Positions 1-6,463 of a stretch of 6,564 bases of DNA are shown here, in pieces. The position numbers and the translations under genes are program-made. This stretch comes from Solirubrobacterales bacterium 70-9 (GTDB lineage Bacteria > Actinomycetota > Thermoleophilia > Solirubrobacterales > 70-9), in the NCBI GenBank assembly GCA_001898095.1, contig MKSH01000136.1:565-7128 (forward strand), written 5' to 3'. Positions within the stretch are counted from its first letter, which is position 1; each line of letters begins with the position of its first letter. Under the pieces are notes generated by a model. The model did not search any database. It was given only the letters and a program-made list of their open reading frames with translations, and had not been told where the DNA came from.

Positions 1-2858
1 TCGGCATCCCCTCCAAGGGGGAGATCTAGGAGTTCGGGATCGCCGAGTTCAACCAGCGCTGCCGCGAGTCGGTCTTCGAGTACGTCGAGGAGTGGAACCG
101 GCTGACCGAGCGGATCGCCTTCTGGGTCGACCTCGACGACCCCTACGTGACGCTCGAGGACCGCTACATCGAGTCGGTCTGGTGGTCGCTGCGCACGCTC
201 TGGGACAAGGGCAAGCTCTACGAGGGCCACAAGGTCGTCCCCTACTGCCCGCGCGACGGCACGCCGCTCTCCTCGCACGAGGTCGCGCAGGGCTACCAGG
301 ACGTCAAGGACGCCTCGATATACGTGCGGCTGCCGCTGCTCGGCGCCGACGGCGAGTTCCTCCTCGTCTGGACGACGACCCCCTGGACGCTCCCGGGCAA
401 CGCCGCCGTCGCCGTCAATCCGGCGGTCACCTACGTGCGGGCGCGGCGCGGCGACGAGGTGCTGATCGTCGCCAAGGACCTTGCCGAGAGGGTGCTCGGC
501 GAGGGCGCCGAGGTGCTGGAGGAGCTCCCCGGCGAGGCGCTCGTCGGCCGCAGCTACGAGGGCCCGGTCTTTGACCTCGGTGACCGCGAGCACGGCGGCT
601 ACCCGGTGATCCCGGGGGACTTCGTCACCACCGAGGACGGCACCGGGCTCGTCCATATCGCGCCGCCGTTCGGCGAGGACGACTACGCGGTGGGCGCCGC
701 CGCGGGCATCTTCGACCCGACCGTGGCGAGCACGCTCTACAACCCGGTCCGCCCCGACGGAACCTTCGACGACCGAGTCATCGGCTTCGCCGGCGAGTTC
801 GTAAAAGGGAGTGAGACGACGCGCCGCCTCATCGACGACCTCGATCGCCGCGGGCTGCTCTTCCGCGAGCAGCTCTACGAGCACGCCTACCCGCACTGCT
901 GGCGCTGCGGCACGCCGCTCCTCTACTACGCGACCAGCAGCTGGTACATCGCCACCTCCTCCGCCCGCGAGGAGCTGCTCGCCAACAACGAGACGATCGG
1001 CTGGCACCCCGAGCACGTCAAGCACGGCCGCTTCGGCAAGTGGCTGGAGAACAACGTCGACTGGGCGCTCTCGCGCAACCGCTACTGGGGCACGCCGCTG
1101 CCGATCTGGCGCTGCACCGAGGACGGCTGCGACGCGATGACCTGCATCGGCTCGGTCGAGGAGCTGCGCGAGCGCAGCGGCGGCGAGGTCCCCGCGGACC
1201 TCCACCGTCCCTACATCGACGAAGTGAAGCTGCGCTGCCCGGACTGCGGCGGCCAGATGCAGCGGGTCAGCTCGGTGATCGACACCTGGTACGACAGCGG
1301 CGCGATGCCCTTCGCCCAGTTCCACTACCCGTTCGAGGGCAAAGAGGAGTTCGAGTCCCGCTTCCCGGCCGACTACATCTGCGAGGCCCAGGACCAGACC
1401 CGCGGCTGGTTCTACACGCTGCTCGCCGAGTCGACCCTGCTCTTCGACCAGTCGAGCTTCCGCAACTGCGTCTGCCTCGGGCTGATCCTCGACCCCGAGG
1501 GCCAGAAGATGTCGAAGAGCCGCGGCAACGTGGTCGACCCCTGGGACGTGCTCGCCGCCCACGGCGCCGACGCCTTCCGCTGGTACTACCTGACCACCCA
1601 GCAGCCCTGGGCCGGGTACCGCTTCTCGCTGGAGACGGTCGGCGAGTCGGTCCGCCAGTTCATGCTGACGCTGTGGAACACCTACTCGTTCTGGGTGCTC
1701 TACGCGAACGCCGAGGGCCTGGGACCGGGGGACACCGAGGCGCCCGCCGACCTCACCGAGCTCGACCGCTGGGCGCTCTCCCGCCTGCAGGCCACCGTCG
1801 CCACCGTGCGCGAGCGGATGGACGACTTCGACTGCACGACCGCCGGGCGGGCGATCGCCGACTTCGTCGAGGAGCTCTCGAACTGGTACGTGCGGCTCTC
1901 CCGCGGCCGTTTCTGGGAGGGCGACCGGGCCGCCTTCTGGACCCTGCGCGAGTGCCTCCTGCAGACGAGCAAGATGCTCGCCCCGTTCATGCCCTTCCTC
2001 GCCGACGAGATCTATCGCAACCTGGCGGGCGGCGCCGCGGGCGAGTTCGGCGAGGCGGTGGACTCGGTCCACCTGGCCGACTTCCCGGCGGTCGACGAGG
2101 CGCGGCTCGACCCGGAGCTGGTCGCGGCGATGACCGCGGTCCAGCGCACCGTCCGCCTCGGCCACGCGGCGCGCTCCGCCGCCAAGGTGAAAGTGCGCCA
2201 GCCGCTGCGCCGCGCCGTCGTGGTCGCCAACGAGGACGAGCGGGCGTCGATCTCCGAGCTCGCCGACCTGGTCACCGCCGAGCTGAACGTGCACGAGCTC
2301 GACTTCGTCTCCGAGGAAGGCGAGCTGGTCAAGTACACGGTGAAGCCGAACTACCGGGCGCTCGGCCCGCGCTTCGGCAAGCGGATGCCGCTGGTGGCCG
2401 CGGCGGTCGCGGCGCTCGACCCGGCGAGCGTGGCGAGCACCCTGGCCGCGGGCGGCGAGGTCGGGGTCTCGATCGACGGCGCCGACCACACGCTCGACGG
2501 CGACGATCTGGCGCTGGCGCTGGCGCCGCTGGAGGGCTACGAGGTCGAGGCCGAGGCCGGCCACGCGGTTGCCCTGCAGCTGGAGATCGACGAGGAGCTG
2601 CGCCGCGAGGGACTCGCCCGGGAGATCGTCCGCACAGTCCAGAACGCGCGCAAAGAGGCGGGTCTCGAGATCACCGACCGGATCGCGCTGGGGCTCGGCG
2701 GCGACCCGGAGCTGGTCGAGGTGGCCCGCGAGCACCAGTCCTACATCGCCGGTGAGACGCTGGCGGAGAGCGTCGCCCTCGGCGACGGAAACGGTGGCGC
2801 GGGGAGCGTCGCGAACATCGACGGCCACGAGCTGCGAGTCTCCGTCAGCGCGGTTTGA
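1..2858 (+). CDS. ileS: Isoleucyl-tRNA synthetase, long (archaeal/eukaryotic-like) type, 5'-truncated by the window and with an in-frame TAG
   Basis: Cytoplasmic class Ia synthetase that charges tRNA-Ile with isoleucine and edits Val-tRNA-Ile. The reading frame is set from position 3 and runs 951 codons to the TGA at 2856-2858. The N-terminal ~90 residues with the HIGH signature lie upstream, so the GTG at 147 is not the true start: strongly family-like sequence (GIAEFN, then CRESVFEYVEEW) continues in frame before it. Visible marks in order: editing-domain Thr-rich motif WTTTPWTLPGN (369-401); GTGLVHIAPPFGEDDY (639-686); CWRC (897-908); NRYWGTPLPIW; a Cys-rich insertion with C at 1113, 1128, 1143 and CPDC at 1236-1247, probably zinc-binding; DTWYDSG; DQTRGWFYTLL; the KMSKS loop (1506-1520); then the anticodon-binding region (KVRQPLRRAVV) and a C-terminal domain. 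Expected full length of about 1,040 residues suits the long type. Odd: TAG at 27-29 falls in a segment that otherwise matches I-E-E-F-G-I, probably replacing Glu (GAG). Sequencing error, recent mutation or readthrough are all possible. Identification is very sure; functional integrity is not. Confidence 0.96.
27..29 (+). other. In-frame amber codon inside ileS
   Basis: In the ileS frame the codons read GAG ATC TAG GAG TTC GGG. Family sequences usually have Ile-Glu-Glu-Phe/Tyr-Gly here, so TAG is most simply GAG changed by one G-to-T substitution. The frame is unchanged on both sides, so this is not a frameshift. TAG also ends the acyltransferase (5824-5826) and the convergent gene (6449-6451), which argues against general TAG reassignment in this genome. 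Confidence 0.9.
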
Positions 2859-3736
2859 CTCCCGCTGCTCCGACGAGCCCGCGCCGCGCCGGCGCCGGCC
2901 CGGCCCGCTCCGCGGCGCCGCTGATCGCCCTGCTTGCTGCCGCGCTCTGCTTCGCCCTCCTCGCCCCGGCGGCGGGCGCGCAGGGGCCGATGGAAACCGA
3001 CGGCGGCGTCACCGGCCCCGGCCAGCGGCCGCAGCTGCTCCTCATCCACGGCGGCTCGTTCCTCTTCGAAGACCCGGAATTCGAATCGCTGACCCGGGAC
3101 GCCGCACTGGCCGCCGGCTTCGTCCCCCACTACGTCACGTATCCGCTCGACAACCTCCCGGCCGCCGTTGAAAGGGTGCGCGGGGAAGCCCGCAGATTGC
3201 GGGAAAAGTTCGGGCTCGACCGCGTCTACGCCTACGGCGCCTCGGCGGGGGGGACGCTGGCGGCGCTCCTCTCCGGCGACGAGCTGGTCAGCGCCGCGGT
3301 CGCCAAGGCACCGGTCTCCGACCTCGTCACCTGGACCTGGCCGCTCACCCAGTACGGCGAAAGCTATTGGGAAAGCCTCGGAGTCGGCCAGGCGGCCCGC
3401 GAAAGGCTCTCCCCGATCCGGCGTCCGCAATTGGCTCCGCTGCTGCTGATCCAGGGTCGCGCCGACAATGTCGTCCCACCCTCGATGAACGAAGCGTTCG
3501 CCGCCGCCTATCCTCGGGTAAAGCTCTGGTTGGTGGCCGGCGGGCACCTGACCGAGCGTGTCCGTCCATTTCTCGTGACGCGGGCCATGGAATGGCTGGC
3601 CCGGATCGCGGCACGCAAGGCCCCGGCCCCGAAGGTCGAATCGGGCGAAAAGGCCAAATCCGCGCGGACCGCCGTCTCCGCGCGCAGAACGAGCCCCGCC
3701 AAGGGCCCTGGCGGACCGCACATGCTTTTAAATTAA
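2855..3736 (+). CDS. Secreted alpha/beta-hydrolase (esterase/lipase or peptidase-like), TTG start
   Basis: A 293-residue protein of the alpha/beta-hydrolase fold, probably a carboxylesterase or related hydrolase acting outside the membrane; the substrate is not readable. The N-terminus has several Arg (10, 11, 19), a hydrophobic stretch at about 21-38 and an AGA-QG site near 41-44, which looks like a Sec signal peptide. The core shows the oxyanion-hole HGGSF (65-69), the nucleophile elbow G-A-S-A-G with Ser130, Asp204 in GRADNVVP, and His231 in GGHL, so the triad is complete. The TTG start overlaps the ileS stop as TTGA; no strong Shine-Dalgarno is visible, so translation may be coupled to ileS. 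The alternative start ATG (Met46, 2990) would remove the signal peptide and is less likely. The last ~40 residues are basic, Ala/Pro/Ser-rich and probably disordered. Glu is coded GAA 14 times and GAG twice, the reverse of ileS. The next gene begins 8 bp downstream. Confidence 0.85.
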   Translation: MTPAAPTSPRRAGAGPARSAAPLIALLAAALCFALLAPAAGAQGPMETDGGVTGPGQRPQLLLIHGGSFLFEDPEFESLTRDAALAAGFVPHYVTYPLDNLPAAVERVRGEARRLREKFGLDRVYAYGASAGGTLAALLSGDELVSAAVAKAPVSDLVTWTWPLTQYGESYWESLGVGQAARERLSPIRRPQLAPLLLIQGRADNVVPPSMNEAFAAAYPRVKLWLVAGGHLTERVRPFLVTRAMEWLARIAARKAPAPKVESGEKAKSARTAVSARRTSPAKGPGGPHMLLN

Positions 3737-3772
3737 GTTGACCTATGAACTCAACAAAGCATCCTGACGAAG
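3719..3772 (+). promoter_or_regulatory. AT-rich patch at the hydrolase/acyltransferase junction, possible initiation region
   Basis: This short stretch is clearly richer in A and T than its surroundings. It holds the last hydrolase codons (including a rare TTA Leu codon at 3728-3730, then AAT and the TAA stop), the 8-bp spacer GTTGACCT, and the first, AT-rich acyltransferase codons. No good Shine-Dalgarno precedes the ATG at 3745. GTTGA (3737-3741) and TCAAC (3751-3755) form a weak inverted repeat around the start codon. Low structure in such a patch can help ribosomes initiate, and it may include part of a promoter, but no convincing -35/-10 pair is seen. It could also be a recombination junction. 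Confidence 0.3.
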
Positions 3773-5826
3773 CAGAGTCGGGGCGGCGCTTCCGCCCCGA
3801 CATCGAGGGGCTGCGCGCGATCGCGATCGTCGCCGTCCTCCTCTGCCACGCCGGGGTGCCGTTCCTGGCGGGCGGCTACGTCGGGGTCGACGTCTTCTTC
3901 GTCATCTCCGGCTTCCTGATCACCCGCCTGCTGGTAGGGGAGCTGGACCGCAGCGGCACGATCTCGTTGCGCGGCTTCTACGCCCGCCGCGCCAAACGCC
4001 TGCTGCCGCTCTCGGCGGTGCTGCTGACCGTGGTCGGGATCCTCTCGATGATCCTGCTCTCGCCCCTGCGCGACACCGAAGTCGCCGGGGACATCGTCGC
4101 CTCCGCCCTCTACGTCGCCAACTGGCACTTCGCCGCCCAGTCGGTCGACTACTTCGCCCAGGGCCTCGAACCGAGCCCGGTCCTCCACCTCTGGTCGCTG
4201 GCGATCGAGGAGCAGTTCTACCTCGTCTGGCCAGGGCTGATCCTGCTCACCACCTGGCTCTTCCGTCGCCGCGGTCGCTCGGTGCGACCGGTGCTCTGGG
4301 TGGTGCTGGCGCTGATCCTCGCCGGCTCGCTCGTCTACGGCGTGATCCTCACCGGCGACAAACCGGCCTTCGCCTATTTCGACACCTTCGCGCGCGCCTG
4401 GGAGCTGGCGCTCGGCGCCGCGGTCGCCCTGGTCGCGACGGTGAAGCTGCCGCGCCTCGGCGCCGTGGCGCTCGGCTGGGCCGGGGTGGCGGCGATCGTC
4501 TACGCCAGCTTCGCCTTCACCGGGGAAACCGAGTTCCCGGGGACGGCGGCGCTGGTGCCGACGCTCGGCGCCGCGGCGCTGATCCTGGCGGGCACGGCGC
4601 TGGCGGCGACCGAGCGCGGCGTCGCCGGGGTGCGGTTCGGCGCCGGCTGGGTCCTCTCCCTGCCGCCGGTCCGTTACGTCGGCCGCATCTCCTACTCGTG
4701 GTACCTCTGGCACTGGCCCGCGATCGTCTTCGCCGCCGCGATCTGGGGGCCGCGCCTCTCGGTCGCCGCGGGCCTGGCCGCCGTCGCCGCCTCCTGGATC
4801 CCGACCCAGCTGACCCACATGCTGATCGAGGACCCGGTCCGCCGCATGCCCTCGCTGGCGCGGATGCCGAACCGCGCGCTCGCCCTCGGCCTCGCCTGTA
4901 CCGCGGTCGCGGTCGGCGTCGGCATCGGCCTCAGCGCGGCCCAGCCGGCCCTCGACACGGCGCCGCTCTCGGAGGTCCGCGGCGCCGCGGCGCTGGTCGA
5001 CGAAGCGATGCCGCAGGAAACCGCGACCGCCCTGCGGCCCAACCCGCTGAGGGCCCGCGCCGACCGCGGCAGCAGCTACTACGAAGGCTGCATGGTCGGG
5101 ATCCCGGGGACCAACTCGAACCGCTGCCTCTATGGCGATCCCAAGGGCGACAACACCCTGATCCTGTTCGGCGATTCGCACGCGATGCAGTACTTCCCGA
5201 CCGTCGAAGAACTGGTCAAACGGCATGGTTGGCGACTGATCGTCCTGACCAAGGCCGAATGCCCGCCGGAGGAACTCGAAGTGAAAAGCATGGTCGAAGA
5301 CCGCGAGTACTCCCAGTGCGACGAATGGCGCCAGAACGCGCTCGAACGGATCGAAACCGGCGACGAACACACCACCGTGATCATGAGCGGCGACACGGAA
5401 TACACCCCCTACGGGCCCGACGGCGAACAGCTGTCCGGCGACGAGGCGGCGGAAGCGATGGAAGCCGGCTACCTGCGGACGCTGGACCGGATCAAGGCAG
5501 CGGGACCGCGCACGGTGGTCATCCGCGACAACCCGACCTCGACCGCCGACGTGCCCAGCTGCGTCTCCGAAGACCTCCAGCACCTCGACCGCTGCGCCTT
5601 CCCCCGCCACATCGAATGGGACCGCGAATACGACGTCCGCGCCGCCGAACGCTCATCCGGCACCCACCTCGTCTCCTTCATCGCCGACATCTGCCCCGGC
5701 GAAGTCTGCCGCGCGGTGATCGGCAACGCCCTCACCTACCGCGACAAAGACCACCTCACCGCCACCTTCGCCCGCACCCTCGAGCCGATGCTCGAAAGCG
5801 AGATGCGCGAAGCCGGCCTGATGTAG
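3745..5826 (+). CDS. Membrane O-acyltransferase, OafA/YrhL type: acyltransferase-3 domain fused to an SGNH domain
   Basis: A 693-residue integral membrane enzyme of the family that moves acyl (usually acetyl) groups across the cytoplasmic membrane and transfers them to surface or extracellular glycans. The acceptor cannot be read from sequence. The acyltransferase-3 domain spans about residues 16-396 with roughly 10-11 hydrophobic segments. It opens with the diagnostic FRPDIEGLRAIAIVAVLLCH (conserved His35), then GYVGVDVFFVISGFLIT, HLWSLAIEEQFYLVWP (148-163) and SYSWYLWHWP (316-325). After a linker (about 400-445), the SGNH domain has block I FGDSH (475-479, nucleophile Ser478) and block V D-K-D-H (Asp667, His670). 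Eight Cys in this half (449, 461, 506, 525, 606, 617, 650, 655) could form disulfides outside the cell. The ATG at 3745 is the only start that fits between the hydrolase stop and the family N-terminus. Glu codons switch from mostly GAG to mostly GAA between the two domains. Probably in one operon with the hydrolase. Confidence 0.94.
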   Translation: MNSTKHPDEAESGRRFRPDIEGLRAIAIVAVLLCHAGVPFLAGGYVGVDVFFVISGFLITRLLVGELDRSGTISLRGFYARRAKRLLPLSAVLLTVVGILSMILLSPLRDTEVAGDIVASALYVANWHFAAQSVDYFAQGLEPSPVLHLWSLAIEEQFYLVWPGLILLTTWLFRRRGRSVRPVLWVVLALILAGSLVYGVILTGDKPAFAYFDTFARAWELALGAAVALVATVKLPRLGAVALGWAGVAAIVYASFAFTGETEFPGTAALVPTLGAAALILAGTALAATERGVAGVRFGAGWVLSLPPVRYVGRISYSWYLWHWPAIVFAAAIWGPRLSVAAGLAAVAASWIPTQLTHMLIEDPVRRMPSLARMPNRALALGLACTAVAVGVGIGLSAAQPALDTAPLSEVRGAAALVDEAMPQETATALRPNPLRARADRGSSYYEGCMVGIPGTNSNRCLYGDPKGDNTLILFGDSHAMQYFPTVEELVKRHGWRLIVLTKAECPPEELEVKSMVEDREYSQCDEWRQNALERIETGDEHTTVIMSGDTEYTPYGPDGEQLSGDEAAEAMEAGYLRTLDRIKAAGPRTVVIRDNPTSTADVPSCVSEDLQHLDRCAFPRHIEWDREYDVRAAERSSGTHLVSFIADICPGEVCRAVIGNALTYRDKDHLTATFARTLEPMLESEMREAGLM

Positions 5827-5840
5827 CCCCCGCGAGGGGG
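5827..5840 (+). terminator. Hairpin directly after the acyltransferase stop (C5-GCGA-G5)
   Basis: CCCCC, GCGA, GGGGG forms a perfect five-base-pair all-GC stem closed by a GNRA-type tetraloop, beginning at the base after the TAG stop. No T-run follows, so it is not a classical intrinsic terminator. In high-GC genomes such hairpins can still stop transcription or protect the 3' end of the mRNA. The function is inferred. Confidence 0.4.
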
Positions 5841-5866
5841 AGAGTTCGCGGCGCCCCAGCCCTTGG

Positions 5867-6088
5867 GTGTGGGTGAGGTTCAAACGCCACGCCAAGAACG
5901 GATTGCGTCGAGTCAAGGGAACCGCTGAGGAAGCGGAATCCGTTGTGGCAAATAAGTTCGGAAAGGATTTCGATCCGAACGGCAACCCGCGCTACCGTGG
6001 CTACATAGCCGGGGCACGCTGTCGAGTGGTGGTCGCTCTCGACGATCCGGACCTGATCATCTCCATCCATCGCAGGAGGCGACGATGA
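5867..6088 (+). CDS. Small DUF4258-like protein, possible toxin of a two-gene module
   Basis: A basic 73-residue protein. The pattern fits DUF4258: an early R-H-A motif (Arg7-His8-Ala9), a helix region (about 18-30), then DPNGNPRYRGYIAG (36-49) and two hydrophobic strands, CRVVVAL (52-58) and DLIISIHRR (62-70), ending in a run of Arg. DUF4258 proteins are small, RelE/ParE-like in appearance, and often sit next to DUF2283 genes; toxin activity is an inference. The proposed start is GTG at 5867, with another GTG at 5873 equally possible; neither has a clear Shine-Dalgarno. The stop TGA overlaps the next gene's start as ATGA, so the two are co-expressed. GC content is markedly lower here (68 of 120 bases at 5881-6000) than in ileS, which fits acquisition by transfer. 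The gene lies 40 bp after the acyltransferase. The family call comes from pattern memory and is moderately sure. Confidence 0.68.
   Translation: MWVRFKRHAKNGLRRVKGTAEEAESVVANKFGKDFDPNGNPRYRGYIAGARCRVVVALDDPDLIISIHRRRRR
6074..6079 (+). promoter_or_regulatory. Strong Shine-Dalgarno for the DUF2283-like gene
   Basis: AGGAGG lies inside the 3' end of the DUF4258-like gene, five bases before the ATG at 6085. It fixes that start and is the only textbook ribosome binding site seen in the window. The upstream partner lacks one, so the second protein is probably made in excess of the first. Confidence 0.85.
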
Positions 6089-6414
6089 AAGTCGACTATG
6101 ACCCCGAGGCAAAATCCATCCTCTTCGAGTTCGGCGAGTTCCGCTACGCCGAGCCAGGCGATTACACCGAGGAGCTGGCAGGGGGAACCTGTCTCGTCTG
6201 GTTGCACGATGATCGGCCGGAGTGCATCCAGTTGCTGAGCGCCGATGACGACATAGCGCGGCTCGACGAGGCGGCGGAGCGGTTCGACCTCGATGCCGAA
6301 GGTCTTCGCGCGGGGGCCCGCGCGGCGCTCGCGGCCCCGGATCGCGAAATCAGGATCGAGGTCGGCAAGAACCTCGCCGAGGCCGAAGAGGAGGAAGCGG
6401 CGCAGGCCGCCTGA
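6085..6414 (+). CDS. DUF2283-like small acidic protein, possible antitoxin partner
   Basis: A 109-residue acidic protein. The first ~52 residues match the DUF2283 style: MKVDYDPEAKSILFEF, then a Thr-Glu-Glu segment, a beta-strand around TCLVWLHDD, and IQLLS. Typical DUF2283 proteins are shorter (about 55-75 residues). Here residues 53-93 add a helical region with AALAAPDREIRIEV, followed by a low-complexity tail of Glu and Ala (98-109). It overlaps the DUF4258-like gene by four bases (ATGA) and has a strong ribosome binding site, so the two are translated together. Known: these two families recur as neighbours. Inferred: the acidic protein neutralises the basic one, as antitoxins do. No DNA-binding motif is obvious, so autoregulation cannot be claimed. 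The TGA stop faces a convergent gene 34 bp away. Confidence 0.72.
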   Translation: MKVDYDPEAKSILFEFGEFRYAEPGDYTEELAGGTCLVWLHDDRPECIQLLSADDDIARLDEAAERFDLDAEGLRAGARAALAAPDREIRIEVGKNLAEAEEEEAAQAA

Positions 6415-6429
6415 GCGGCGGGCCGCCGC
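6415..6429 (+). terminator. GC-rich hairpin just after the DUF2283-like stop
   Basis: GCGGCG and CGCCGC pair around a 3-base GGC loop, starting at the base after the TGA. A perfect palindrome GCCGCCGGCGGC (6425-6436) overlaps it, so alternative folds compete. There is no T-run. It is probably part of the convergent termination region. Confidence 0.35.
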
Positions 6430-6438
6430 CGGCGGCTA

Positions 6439-6463
6439 CCGGGCGCCGCTACTCGGCGCCCGG
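6439..6463. terminator. Perfect 10-bp inverted repeat between convergent genes, likely bidirectional terminator
   Basis: CCGGGCGCCG (6439-6448) and CGGCGCCCGG (6454-6463) are exact reverse complements around a 5-base loop, CTACT. The loop holds the stop codon of the - strand gene (CTA on the + strand at 6449-6451), and one arm codes for its last residues. The position between converging genes fits a terminator serving both strands. The lack of a T-run is common in high-GC actinobacteria. Confidence 0.6.

Noticed and set aside
27..29. Genome-wide reassignment of TAG to an amino acid
   Set aside because: Two other genes in the window end cleanly at TAG at family-consistent or hairpin-bounded positions.
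147..149. GTG as the true start of ileS
   Set aside because: Strongly family-like IleRS sequence lies in frame upstream of it, and starting here would omit the HIGH half of the catalytic core.
1040..2755. A 571-codon + strand frame inside ileS
   Set aside because: An Arg/Pro/Gly/Ala-rich shadow of the ileS frame with no recognisable domain.
2741..3721. A 326-codon - strand frame opposite the hydrolase
   Set aside because: No domain and low-complexity composition; the + strand frame has a signal peptide and a full catalytic triad.
3737..3755. GTTGA/TCAAC inverted repeat as an operator over the acyltransferase start
   Set aside because: Only five base pairs with a nine-base spacer; too weak to call an operator or regulatory hairpin.
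3751..5610. A 619-codon open frame antisense to the acyltransferase
   Set aside because: Its product is low-complexity and rich in Asp, Glu, Arg and Gly, with no domain. Long antisense frames are expected opposite GC-rich coding sequence, and the + strand gene has clear motifs.
4698..5876. A 392-codon + strand frame overlapping the acyltransferase
   Set aside because: Arg/Pro-rich shadow of the real frame, lacking motifs.
5756..6112. A 118-codon - strand frame across the acyltransferase end and small module
   Set aside because: It spans two unrelated + strand coding regions and a hairpin, and no family resemblance is visible.
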